Shown: positions 32,616 through 40,556 of the stretch, piece by piece
Numbering within the stretch: the first letter of the stretch is position 1
Layout: each line of letters opens with the position of its first letter
Assembly (NCBI GenBank): GCA_030064695.1
Contig: JASHYV010000012.1
Location: 1 to 42,130 of the forward strand
Direction: 5' to 3'
DNA: 42,130 bases
DNA from: Thermoplasmata archaeon
GTDB lineage: Archaea; Thermoplasmatota; Thermoplasmata; UBA184
Made by a program: the position numbers and the translations under genes
The notes under the pieces: generated by a model
Told to the model about the DNA's origin: nothing
Databases searched by the model: none
Seen by the model: only the letters and a program-made list of their open reading frames with translations

Positions 32616-33625
32616 GGGGACTCGCGCACGCTGCGCGCGACCTCCCGGGCGAAGTACGTCACGATCAGGTCCGCCCCCGCGCGACGGATCGCGGTGAGCG
32701 TCTCCTCGACCGCGGCCCGCTCCTCCACGACGCCGGCGGCGGCGGCCGCCTTCAGGGCCGCGTACTCGCCGCTCACCTGGTATGCCGCGAGCGGGAGCGA
32801 GAACCGATGTCGCGCGCGGGCGAGCAGGTCGAGGCTCGTCAGCGCCGGTTTGACCATCAGCAGGTCGGCTCCCTCTCGGACGTCCAGCTCCATCTCCCGG
32901 AGCGCCTCGCGGGAGTTCCGGTAGTCCAACTGATAGCTCCTCCGGTCCCCGAACTCGGGCGCGGAGCCCTCCGCCTCGCGGAACGGGCCATAGAACGCGG
33001 AAGCGTGCTTCGACGAGTACGCCAGGATCGCGGTCGAGTCGTGGCCGGCCGTGTCGAGCGCGCGCCGGATCCCGGCCACCTGTCCGTCCATCATCGCGCT
33101 GGGCGCGACCACGTCGGCCCCGGCCTCCGCGTGGGCGACCGCCACGCGACCGAGCCGCTCGACCGTCGGGTCGTTCGCGACCTCACCGTCCCGGACCACT
33201 CCGCAGTGCCCGTGCGACGTGTAGGCGCAGAGACAGACGTCGGTTGCGATCACGAGGTCGGGCGCGGACTTCTTGAACGCGCGCACCGCCTGAGGGACTA
33301 GGCCATCGGCGGCCCAGGCGTCGCGACCCTCCGCGTCCTTCGTTCGGCCCACGCCGAAGAGCAGCACCGCGCGGATTCCCTCCGACTCGAGCGCCCGGCC
33401 CAGCGAGGGGATCCCGGCCACCGCGTGGCGGGCGACCCCGGGCATCGACGGCACCGGCTCCGGCGAACCGGAGCCCGGCCGGACGAAGACCGGATAGACC
33501 AGACGACGGAGCTCCACCCCGGTCTCCGCCGTCCAGTCGCGCAACGCGCGGGTGCGGCGCAGCCGGCGGAGCCGCACGATCGGGGGCGGTTCCGGATCGG
33601 GCGAGGACGACCTACGCGGCGGCAC
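32612..33625 (-). CDS. hemB: 5-Aminolaevulinate dehydratase (porphobilinogen synthase)
   Basis: This 337-residue enzyme condenses two 5-aminolaevulinate molecules. It has the Zn-site cysteines in DVCLCAYTSHGHCG near residue 128 and the two Schiff-base lysines, in AYSSKHASAFYGPFR near residue 207 and MVKPALTSLD near residue 263. The cysteine-rich form means a zinc enzyme. GTG 33625 gives a 14-nt overlap with hemD; I could not find a better start. Normal length. Confidence 0.96.
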   Translation of the reverse strand: MPPRRSSSPDPEPPPIVRLRRLRRTRALRDWTAETGVELRRLVYPVFVRPGSGSPEPVPSMPGVARHAVAGIPSLGRALESEGIRAVLLFGVGRTKDAEGRDAWAADGLVPQAVRAFKKSAPDLVIATDVCLCAYTSHGHCGVVRDGEVANDPTVERLGRVAVAHAEAGADVVAPSAMMDGQVAGIRRALDTAGHDSTAILAYSSKHASAFYGPFREAEGSAPEFGDRRSYQLDYRNSREALREMELDVREGADLLMVKPALTSLDLLARARHRFSLPLAAYQVSGEYAALKAAAAAGVVEERAAVEETLTAIRRAGADLIVTYFAREVARSVRESP

Positions 33626-34388
33626 GGCTGAGCTCCGCGAGCAGGTGTCGGGTAAAGGGTTGTGCCCGCGGGGAGGGCGCGATCGAGATCCGGCGGAACC
33701 CGCTCTTCCGGGCCGCGTCTCGGGACTGCGCGCCGAGCACGACGAGCGGGACGCGACGGGCGAGTCGATCGAAGGCCGCGGCGCCCAACCGTCGCCGGAG
33801 CTCGGAGAGGCCGGAGGGGCTGGTCACGACCAGGAGGGCCACGCGGCGGAACGCCGCCCGAGTGCGAGCGGGGAGCGGCGGCGTCCGCCCCAGCCGGTAG
33901 ACGACGGGGTCGACGACCCGGTGTCCCTGACGTCGGAGCGACGCCCCGAAGGCGGGTCCCGCCCGGTCCGATCGGAAGTAGAGCACCGTCCGGGGCGTCG
34001 GCCGGCGCAGGGCCCGCACCAGCGCCGACGCGCCGAGGGACGGGGGCCGGCGCACGCGACGGACTCCGACCCCTCGCACGGCGGCGGCGGTGCCGGGGCC
34101 CACGGCCCAGTATTCGACCAGGGGTCGGGACCCGCGCACCGCCCGGCGCCACGGCCCGAGCCCCGCATCCACCGCGGCCCGGCTGGTCACCACGATCGTG
34201 TCAGGCGCGGGGGCCCGGAGGGCCGATTGTAGCCACCGCTCGGGCGGGACCGGCCGGGTCTCGAGGACCCGCACGCGGACCGGCCGGGCGCCGGAGCGGC
34301 GCAGCAGAGCGTCTACCCCCGAGAGCGTGCCCCGCGCCGCGACGAGCACGACCGTCGGTCGGGCGGGCGCTCCGGCGGGCGACCCCAT
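33612..34388 (-). CDS. hemD: Uroporphyrinogen-III synthase
   Basis: This 258-residue protein fits the poorly conserved HemD family by position and by fold signs: an N-terminal TVVLVAARG strand, VVTSRAAVDAG near residue 73, WAVGPGTAAAVRGVGV near residue 95, and a later LLVVTSPSGLSELRRRLG. It closes hydroxymethylbilane to uroporphyrinogen III. Its ATG lies 4 nt after the hemC stop. The call leans on synteny. Confidence 0.82.
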   Translation of the reverse strand: MGSPAGAPARPTVVLVAARGTLSGVDALLRRSGARPVRVRVLETRPVPPERWLQSALRAPAPDTIVVTSRAAVDAGLGPWRRAVRGSRPLVEYWAVGPGTAAAVRGVGVRRVRRPPSLGASALVRALRRPTPRTVLYFRSDRAGPAFGASLRRQGHRVVDPVVYRLGRTPPLPARTRAAFRRVALLVVTSPSGLSELRRRLGAAAFDRLARRVPLVVLGAQSRDAARKSGFRRISIAPSPRAQPFTRHLLAELSRAAA

Positions 34389-34392
34389 CGGT

Positions 34393-35298
34393 TCACCGAG
34401 CTCCCTGTCGCACCAGGTCGAGGGCGCCGAGCCGGACCAGCTCTTCGCCGAGCCGGCGTCCGACCGCGGCGCTCTCCGCGCGGGGACCCCCCTGGCGTCG
34501 ACGAAGGCTCCTCCGTCCGTCCGGCGCGAGAACCTCGCCGGTGACCGTGAGTCGCGACCCGCGCAGGGACGCGAGCGCCCCCAACGGGGTCCGGCAGTCG
34601 CCGCCGAGCGCGGCGGCGAAGGCGCGTTCCGCGGCGACGGCGGCGCGCGTCGGCGCGTCGTTGATGCGACCGACAAGCGTTCGCATCGAGGGGTCCGCAG
34701 CCCGAGCGACGACGGCGAGCGCCCCTTGAGCCGGAGCCGGCAAAAAGGCGCTCGTCGGCAGGATCCGTCGGATCTCGCGGGATCGACCGAGCCGAGCGAG
34801 GCCGGCCACCGCCAGGATCGCGGCGTCGATCTCGCCCGCCCCGACGAGACGGACCCGCCGGTCGACGTTGCCCCGGATCTCGACGACCGAAAGATCGGGC
34901 CGCCAGCGGAGCAGTTGAGCGCGCCGTCGCAAGCTGCTCGAGCCGACCCGGGCCCCGCGGGGAAGGGGTCCGGGGCGTTCCGGGCCGACCACGAGGCAGT
35001 CCCGCGCATCCGCCCGGCGCGGGCAGGCCACGATCTCCAGCCGAGGATCGAGCTCGACCGGGAGGTCCTTGGCGCTGTGGACGGCGACGTCGAGCCGGCC
35101 CTCGAGGAGCGCTCGGTCCAGCGTGTCGGTGAAGTCCGGCGAGCCTCCCGGCGCCCGGTCGCGGTCGCCGCTGGCGTCGAGCGGGACCACCCGGAACCGC
35201 GTACGCGGCGCCGCTCGGGCGAGGAGGTCGACGACCGAGCTGGTCTGCGCGCGCGCCAGCGGACTCCGTCGGGTACCGACCCGGAGGGAGACGGTCAA
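34393..35298 (-). CDS. hemC: Hydroxymethylbilane synthase (porphobilinogen deaminase)
   Basis: This 301-residue enzyme polymerises four porphobilinogens. The dipyrromethane cofactor Cys lies in LGGDCRTPLG near residue 243, and VGTRRSPLARAQ starts the protein. The Arg-rich substrate-binding region shows VAVHSAKDLP near residue 82 and VGSSSLRRRAQL near residue 127. The TTG at 35298 overlaps the hemA TGA as TTGA, in the style of the operon. Confidence 0.94.
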   Translation of the reverse strand: MTVSLRVGTRRSPLARAQTSSVVDLLARAAPRTRFRVVPLDASGDRDRAPGGSPDFTDTLDRALLEGRLDVAVHSAKDLPVELDPRLEIVACPRRADARDCLVVGPERPGPLPRGARVGSSSLRRRAQLLRWRPDLSVVEIRGNVDRRVRLVGAGEIDAAILAVAGLARLGRSREIRRILPTSAFLPAPAQGALAVVARAADPSMRTLVGRINDAPTRAAVAAERAFAAALGGDCRTPLGALASLRGSRLTVTGEVLAPDGRRSLRRRQGGPRAESAAVGRRLGEELVRLGALDLVRQGAR

Positions 35299-36500
35299 GG
35301 GTCCGGCGGTCGCGGACGCAGGAGCTCGAACGCCCGCCGACGCTCGGCATCTCCCGTCGCTCCCGGCGGGAGGGAGCGGATCCGCTCGGTGGCCGGGACC
35401 AGGAAACGGGCGGTGAGGCGCCGGGTGAGCCGCTCGATCGCAGCTTCTTGGCCCGGCTCCAGCGGCCCCAGGAACGGCCGGGCGCTCTCGACCTCCGCGC
35501 GTCGGGCGGCTTCGGCCTCTCGGAGCAGGAGGTCGACCAGCGGCGATCCCAGCTCCGGTTCGAGCCGGTCGTAGCACCGGGCGGCCCGCTCCTCGAGCTC
35601 CCGATCGACGAGCACTGACCCGAGGACCGCTCTCGGCCGGGCATAGAGCTCGCCCAGGTCGAGGAGCCGGACGTTCGGGAGCGCTCGCACCGCCGGGTCG
35701 ACGTTGCGGGGCATCCCGAGGTCCACGAGCAGGAGCGGCCGGTCCCGAGGGAGGTCCGAGGCCCCGAGTGCGCCGTCGCCGAACTTCGCCGCCGTCACGA
35801 CCACGTCCGCCCCCTCGATCTGCTCGCGGAGGTGATCCATCCGGACCGCCGGGGCCCCGGTGGCCTCCAGAAAGGCGGCCTCAGGCGGGCGTTCGTGGAA
35901 CAGCAGTACGACCCGGGCATGGGGGACCAGCGCGCGCACGACCTGACGCCCCACCGTGCCCGAACCGACGACCAGCACCCGCGGCCAGGGGCGGTCCACC
36001 AGCGCCAGGAGACGGTCCACCGCGACCGCCGCGATCGAGGCGGAGGTTCCGGCGGGGCCCGCGAGCCCGTCCGCGGTCGCCGCGGCCTCGCGGAGCACCG
36101 ACCGGAGGACGGGCCGGGGGTGACGGCTCCGGACCGTGCCCACCGCGGCACGGACCTGACCGGCCACCTCGGCCTCCCCGTAGGCCAACGATTCGCGGCC
36201 CGCGGCCACGCGAAAGACGTGGCGCACGAGCTCCCGGCCCTCTCGCGCCGTCCATGCCTCGAGCGGTCCGGGGAGCATCTCCCTCCAGCGGTCCGATTCC
36301 GCCCGACCGCGGGTCAGCACCAGCAGCTCGATCCGGTGGCACGTCGAGAGCAAGGCGACCTCCTCGGTCTCCGGAGCGCCGGCGAACCGGTCCCGGATCG
36401 CCTCCCGAGTGACCGCATGGGCCACCCGTTCGAGCTCGTCGAGCGGTACTGTGGCCAGGCTGCATTCGAACCCCGAGAGCGAGAGGAGCGTCGGGCTCAC
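35295..36500 (-). CDS. hemA: Glutamyl-tRNA reductase
   Basis: This 401-residue enzyme makes glutamate-1-semialdehyde from glutamyl-tRNA, the first step of the pathway. The nucleophilic Cys is in LLSTCHRIELL near residue 50, GEAEVAGQVR follows in the middle, and the NADPH-binding VLVVGSGTVGRQVVRAL lies near residue 170. The start is uncertain: I chose GTG 36500, where family similarity (LLSLSGFECSLATVP) begins. A TATA box at 36616-36623 lies about 120 bp upstream, so either there is a leader or the protein starts at TTG 36578 (26 residues longer). It is the first gene of the haem operon. Confidence 0.9.
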   Translation of the reverse strand: MSPTLLSLSGFECSLATVPLDELERVAHAVTREAIRDRFAGAPETEEVALLSTCHRIELLVLTRGRAESDRWREMLPGPLEAWTAREGRELVRHVFRVAAGRESLAYGEAEVAGQVRAAVGTVRSRHPRPVLRSVLREAAATADGLAGPAGTSASIAAVAVDRLLALVDRPWPRVLVVGSGTVGRQVVRALVPHARVVLLFHERPPEAAFLEATGAPAVRMDHLREQIEGADVVVTAAKFGDGALGASDLPRDRPLLLVDLGMPRNVDPAVRALPNVRLLDLGELYARPRAVLGSVLVDRELEERAARCYDRLEPELGSPLVDLLLREAEAARRAEVESARPFLGPLEPGQEAAIERLTRRLTARFLVPATERIRSLPPGATGDAERRRAFELLRPRPPDP

Positions 36501-36615
36501 GCCCGTGGACTCGAGCTGTTCTCGGGTCGCCGGGACGGCCGAGAACCGACCGGGGTGCGGGGTCGGCGTAGCCGGCAAGGAACGTTCCTCAGGGTCGACT
36601 TCGAATCGCGGACGG

Positions 36616-36623
36616 ACTTTATC
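36616..36623 (-). promoter_or_regulatory. TATA box of the haem operon
   Basis: GATAAAGT on the minus strand is a good archaeal TATA box in GC-rich surroundings and would start transcription near 36594. Confidence 0.5.
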
Positions 36624-36726
36624 AGTCGAGGTACGAACCGAGACCACCTCGAGCGGTCGCCTGCGCCGGCCCTCGATGGGGCCGGCCGGGGCACACCTCA
36701 TCTTCCTATCGGCGCTGCGGGAGTCT

Positions 36727-36891
36727 ATGTTCGGCTCTAGGCCCGGCTCCACCACGCTGCCCAACACGCCGAGTGATCCCAACGAGCTGCTGCGGCAGAT
36801 CGATCAGCGGACGACGCAGTTGTTCCACTGGGTCCGCGCCGGGGTCATCGTCATCATCCTCTTGCTGGTCGTCGTCGTCTTGATCGGCTAG
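36727..36891 (+). CDS. Small single-pass membrane protein
   Basis: This 54-residue protein has a polar N-terminal half (DPNELLRQIDQRTTQLFHW) and one Ile/Leu/Val helix (about residues 36-53) at the very C-terminus. It has the form of a tail-anchored small protein. The family is not recognised. Its coding frame ends in TAG; no clear TATA box was found near it. Confidence 0.5.
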   Translation: MFGSRPGSTTLPNTPSDPNELLRQIDQRTTQLFHWVRAGVIVIILLLVVVVLIG

Positions 36892-37020
36892 CGGGCCGCG
36901 GCCAACGGTCCGGGGCCGGAAGGCCCGACGCCCCCCGAATCCCGCGCCGCGTTCGACGGGCGAGCCCCTCGGGCGTGGCAGCCTCGCCCTGGGACGCCCC
37001 CGTCCGGCCCGCCCGGCGGC

Positions 37021-38322
37021 TCAGTAATTTCCGGGGCGCCCCCGCCGTCGTCCGCGGGGTGGACCTTGGCGACGGGGCCCCCCGGGACGGGACCGTCCCC
37101 GGGAGAACCCGGGTCGGGACCCCGGGCGCGGTCCGCCCGAGGACGCCGGTCGCGGCGCCTCGTAGGAGAAGCTCGGCACTCGGGCCCGGGGGATCGTCAT
37201 GCCGATCAGCCTCTCGATCCGCCCGAGGTCGCCTTCCTCCTCGGGACTGACGAGCGTGAACGCGTCGCCCCGCTGCTGCGCGCGGGCGGTGCGTCCGACG
37301 CGGTGCACGTAGGTCTCGGGTTCGTGCGGGACGTCGAAGTTCACGACGTGGCTGACGTCCTTCACGTCGACGCCGCGCGCCGCGATGTCGGTCGCGACGA
37401 GCACGCGGGAATCGCCCGTGCGGAACGACTCGAGGGCCCGCACGCGCTGGCTCTGGCTCCGGTTCCCGTGGATGACCTCGGCGCGGATCCCCCGCTGCTG
37501 CAGCTGGCGGGCGAGGCGGTCGGCCCGATGCTTGGTCCGGGCGAAGACGAGCACGCTCGTCATCGCCACGTCCTCGAGCAGGTTGAGCAGGAGGTCCACC
37601 TTGAGATGGGCCGGCACCGGAAGGGCGAGATGCGAGATGCCCACCGCAGCGACGGTGCGTTCCTCGACCTGCACAAGCCTCGGGTCCCTCAGGAACTGGC
37701 GGGAGAGCGCCACCACTTCGGGGGGCATCGTCGCCGAGAAGAGCATGGTCTGCCGCTCCCGTGGGAGCCGCTCGAGGATCCGGCGGACGTCGGGAAGGAA
37801 CCCCATGTCGAGCATGCGGTCCGCCTCGTCGAGCACCAGGATCCGGAGCGCCCGGAAGTCGACGTAGCCGCGGCTCATGTGGTCGAGGAGACGGCCCGGG
37901 GTGGCGACGATGATCTCGGCGCCGCCGCGCAGCGCCCGCTCCTGGTCGGCCATGCCGACGCCCCCGTACACGGGCGCGCCCCGGAGGTGCGTGTGGCCGG
38001 CCAGCTTTCGGAGAAAGCCGTCCGCCTGGAGCGCGAGCTCGCGCGTCGGCGTGAGGATGAGGGCGAGGATCCGACCGCGCGGCGCATCGAGGAGCCGTTC
38101 GAGCACCGGCAGCAGGAAGGCGGCGGTCTTGCCGGTGCCGGTCTGGGCCGTCCCGACGATGTCGCGGCCGGTGACGGCGTGGGGGATCGTGCCGCGCTGG
38201 ATGGGCGTCGGCACCCGATACCCGATCTCTCGCACGCCTTTCTGGAGCTTGGAGTGCAGCGGGAGATCCTCGAAGGAACTCTCCTCGGACGGGGGTTTCG
38301 GAGGGGAGGTATCGTCGGGCAT
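37021..38322 (-). CDS. DEAD-box RNA helicase
   Basis: This 433-residue RNA helicase of the RhlE/CshA type remodels RNA in the cytoplasm using ATP. The motifs run in order: Q motif around SFEDLPLHSKLQ (residue 16), AQTGTGKT (58), PTREL, VLDEADRMLDMGF (165), FSAT (194), VATDIAARGVDV (308) and HRVGRTAR (335). The last 45 residues are Arg/Gly/Pro-rich, an RNA-binding tail. The ATG at 38322 has no clear ribosome site. Confidence 0.93.
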   Translation of the reverse strand: MPDDTSPPKPPSEESSFEDLPLHSKLQKGVREIGYRVPTPIQRGTIPHAVTGRDIVGTAQTGTGKTAAFLLPVLERLLDAPRGRILALILTPTRELALQADGFLRKLAGHTHLRGAPVYGGVGMADQERALRGGAEIIVATPGRLLDHMSRGYVDFRALRILVLDEADRMLDMGFLPDVRRILERLPRERQTMLFSATMPPEVVALSRQFLRDPRLVQVEERTVAAVGISHLALPVPAHLKVDLLLNLLEDVAMTSVLVFARTKHRADRLARQLQQRGIRAEVIHGNRSQSQRVRALESFRTGDSRVLVATDIAARGVDVKDVSHVVNFDVPHEPETYVHRVGRTARAQQRGDAFTLVSPEEEGDLGRIERLIGMTIPRARVPSFSYEAPRPASSGGPRPGSRPGFSRGRSRPGGPRRQGPPRGRRRGRPGNY

Positions 38323-38685
38323 CGGAAGTCTGGAGTGCTCGCGGGCGCGGGTCGGAGGCCCTCGAGACCATATGAGGGACGGCCCCGGACCCGAGTCGGG
38401 CTCTTCCGGGCCGAGGGATCCCAGTTCCCGAGGCCAAAGCGCGGCGCACGGTTACGTGAATCTACAAGGGCGAGGTCCGCACGGACCCCAGACCATGACC
38501 CACCAGGACTTCCGTCTTCGCCCTCACCCGTTCATGCATCCAGTTCGGCCCCAGCAGGGTCGGCAGAGGTCGAAATCCGTGCGAGATCCAAGCGTGACGC
38601 CGGTATTCAACCCCCCTGAGGTCTTAGGTCTCGTGGAGGACAGAGACCCCGCCCGGCTCGAAATGCCCGAGCGAACGTTCGTCGA
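38323..38685. other. 363 nt without a recognisable gene
   Basis: This gap between the helicase and the PIN gene has short open frames in several directions, but none shows third-position GC bias or a known motif. A CATATG element at 38370-38376 may be part of the helicase promoter. I see no RNA gene or clear repeat in it. Confidence 0.4.
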
Positions 38686-39111
38686 TCACCGTAGTTCGGA
38701 GGGGTCACGAGTGCGAACCACCGACTGCAAGCGGCCGAGTTGGCGATCCTGGGTAACGACGGCGATTGCCTTCCGGACCTTCGCCGTGGCGACGATGAGC
38801 GCGTCCGGGAGCGTGAGCTGGGTCTGCTGCCGGAGCTCCCCAGCCGCTTCCGCAATCTCCACGTCGACGGCTTTCACCGAATAGTTCGGGGAAGTGAGCA
38901 GGTGGCTCAGGAATGCCTACCAGACCGCTCGAACTTCGGCGGGATCGAGACTGGCACGGACCTCGGCGACCGTCACCGTCGAAACCAGGGCGCGGACGCG
39001 TTCGGCATCGATGCGATCGAGCAAGTGTCGGCACGCGTCGTAACCCGACTCATTCGGGTTTCGAGCCGAGACGAAGATGTTAGTGTCGACGATTACGGTC
39101 GGACCACTCAC
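38686..39111 (-). pseudogene. PIN-domain (VapC-like) toxin interrupted by in-frame TAG
   Basis: A PIN ribonuclease gene (142 codons including the final stop) is broken at codon 65 (38917-38919) by TAG, and the same frame resumes with clear PIN sequence to TGA at 38686. The first half has IVDTNIFVS (first acid) and AEVRAS; the second has LTLPDALIVATA (later acids) and VVTQDRQLG. All catalytic acids are retained, so a single change, for example CAG to TAG, explains it. TAG ends many other genes here, so readthrough is not expected. The GTG start overlaps the antitoxin gene by 32 nt. Confidence 0.8.
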
Positions 39112-39334
39112 GCCGTAGCCTCCGCTGCTGCAGCACTGCCGGCTCTGTCGAAGGACCTAGCCGCCCCAGAATCTCGGTCAGCGTTGAGGGTTCCGCCTTT
39201 CGGAGTACAGCTCGATCCCCCCGTTCTAGGTCGAACCGGACTTTGTCCCCCGGACGCATCCCCAAGGCGTCCCGGATATCCTTGGGGATGGTCACCTGAC
39301 CTTTCGTGCTGATGGTGCCCACCTCGGTCGCCAT
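39080..39334 (-). CDS. AbrB/SpoVT-like antitoxin
   Basis: This 84-residue protein has an N-terminal swapped-hairpin AbrB domain: VGTISTKGQVTIPKDIRDAL, followed by MRPGDKVRF. The C-terminal 40 residues would bind the PIN toxin. It is intact and overlaps the toxin gene. A TATA-like ATAAAAT lies at 39364-39371, giving a short leader of about 7 nt. The AT-richer codons and low-GC surroundings suggest a mobile toxin-antitoxin module. TTG 39343 is an alternative start. Confidence 0.82.
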   Translation of the reverse strand: MATEVGTISTKGQVTIPKDIRDALGMRPGDKVRFDLERGDRAVLRKAEPSTLTEILGRLGPSTEPAVLQQRRLRREWSDRNRRH

Positions 39335-39576
39335 TCTTACCAAGGTGTAAAGCGCGCCTTACGATTTTATCCTACCCGGCGAGAACGGCATCCTTCGGCT
39401 TCGAACGACACTCGGATTCGGCGCGCCGGATCGGGTGCGCAGAGCCCACCGGAGGCTCGGTGCTGGAGTAGCTGTTCCACACGTAACAAGGCCATCGAGA
39501 CTGGAGCGAGTCGTTCGAAGTGGGAAGGCCCCATCCGTCCGGGCGAGAGTCGCTACGTGGGAGTTCAAATCCAAAA

Positions 39577-39682
39577 TGTCGGAGGGGGGATTTGAACCCC
39601 CGACCCCAGGATCTCTCCCGGGCCGCACCGGCGGAGCGGCCCGCTATGAGTCCCGTGCTCTACCAGGCTGAGCCACTCCGAC
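39577..39682 (-). tRNA. tRNA-Met (anticodon CAU) with intron
   Basis: Acceptor GTCGGAG pairs with CTCCGAC, and the discriminator is A at 39577. The D arm is GCTC...GAGC, the T arm is GGGGG-TTCAAAT-CCCCC, and the anticodon stem is CGGGA/TCCTG. After removal of a 32-nt intron the loop is CTCATAA with anticodon CAU. An elongator tRNA-Met is most likely, because the acceptor does not look like an initiator; tRNA-Ile2 (CAU) is the other choice. It lies upstream of the vapBC-type pair and downstream of S3Ae on the same strand. Confidence 0.88.
39613..39644 (-). other. 32-nt tRNA-Met intron with bulge-helix-bulge
   Basis: The intron folds into an 8-bp stem CGGGCCGC/GCGGCCCG with a 9-nt loop. Its flanks form 3-nt bulges TAG and AGA separated by a CTCA/GGAG helix with one A-G mismatch. 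Cleavage after the second base of each bulge gives the canonical 37/38 position. Confidence 0.75.
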
Positions 39683-39719
39683 AGGGAGGAACGCGCGGAG
39701 CCGGCCGCGCCCGCTCCGC

Positions 39720-40436
39720 TCAGGCCGGGGTCCCGTCACCGCCGTCGGCCATCGGGACGGGCTCCGGCGTCGCCGGGCCCTCCGCGGCGACCGCGGGCTC
39801 CGAGGTGGGGATCTCGTCGGAGATCACGCCGAGCACCTCGGAGCGGCGGATCTCGATCTTCTTGAGCGGATAGAGCGTCTTCACACCGTGGGCGAGCACC
39901 TTCGAGAGCTCGCCCTGGAGCATCTCCCGGACGAACTCGGGGCTCGTCCGGAGCTTGGCCTCGTCGACGAGGATCTCGACGATCTTGTGCCTCAGTTCGG
40001 CGCGCAGGCGGCTCTGGAGCCGCTGCTCGCCGACGGCGACCGGCTTCACGATGATCTCGACGCCGTCCTTCGTCGTCACGGAGAAGGACGTGTCGATCTT
40101 CGAGCGCTTGCGCCGCGCGAGGCGGCGGACGTAGTCGGAGGTGAGGTCGTGGCCGATGAACCGCGCCTCGGCGACGCCGTCGCCGCCGATCCGTTCCACC
40201 CGGAACCGCAGCTTGATGTGGGCCTTGCCCGCGTCCCCGCCGCCCGAGAGCTCGGGCAGCGTCGTCTCGAGCGTCCGGCCGATGATCTGCTCCGGCTCGC
40301 TCGCCACGGTCTCGCCGAGCTCGACGTGCTGGAAGAGGCCCGGGGCGCGCACCTTGTACCAGTGCTTCGAGCGCCACTTGTCCTTGACCGTCCGGGCCAA
40401 GGCGGGCTTCTTCGGCGTCGTCTCCTTCTCGGCCAT
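39720..40436 (-). CDS. rps3ae: Small ribosomal subunit protein eS1 (S3Ae)
   Basis: This 238-residue protein is archaeal S3Ae of the 30S platform. Recognisable parts are DKWRSKHWYKVRAPGLF near residue 18, GRTLETTLPEL near residue 53, and FIGHDLTSDYVRRLARRKRSK near residue 92. The C-terminal acidic, Pro/Ala-rich tail (about 25 residues) is an extension beyond the core. TTAAGTA on the minus strand (40466-40472) is the likely TATA box, giving a leader of about 7 nt. Confidence 0.95.
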   Translation of the reverse strand: MAEKETTPKKPALARTVKDKWRSKHWYKVRAPGLFQHVELGETVASEPEQIIGRTLETTLPELSGGGDAGKAHIKLRFRVERIGGDGVAEARFIGHDLTSDYVRRLARRKRSKIDTSFSVTTKDGVEIIVKPVAVGEQRLQSRLRAELRHKIVEILVDEAKLRTSPEFVREMLQGELSKVLAHGVKTLYPLKKIEIRRSEVLGVISDEIPTSEPAVAAEGPATPEPVPMADGGDGTPA

Positions 40437-40465
40437 CGCTCGAGGGGGTGCGGAGCGGGGTACCC

Positions 40466-40535
40466 TACTTAACGGTTGGGTCGCCGAGGAGCGACTCCGC
40501 CGTCTCGCCGGTGGCCGCCGCGCCAAACTAATTAA
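40466..40535. promoter_or_regulatory. Divergent promoters of rps3ae and the AAA+ gene
   Basis: A minus-strand TTAAGTA at 40466-40472 fits rps3ae. A plus-strand TAATTAA at 40529-40535 is centred 25 bp before the GTG at 40557, which predicts a leaderless mRNA for the AAA+ gene. The rest of the 120-nt spacer is GC-rich. Confidence 0.55.
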
Positions 40536-40556
40536 GCGAACCCAGCTCGGCGCGCC

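Noticed and set aside
36409..36891. Longer 160-codon version of the small membrane protein gene.
   Set aside because: The extra N-terminal part is antisense to hemA and its promoter; the short form from 36727 has the sensible sequence.
38495..38685. Possible small plus-strand gene starting at 38495 in the gap after the helicase.
   Set aside because: No third-position GC bias, no motif, and it runs into the antisense of the PIN gene.
38917..38919. In-frame TAG as a pyrrolysine codon.
   Set aside because: TAG ends a dozen or so other genes in the window, and no Pyl genes are visible; a nonsense mutation is simpler.
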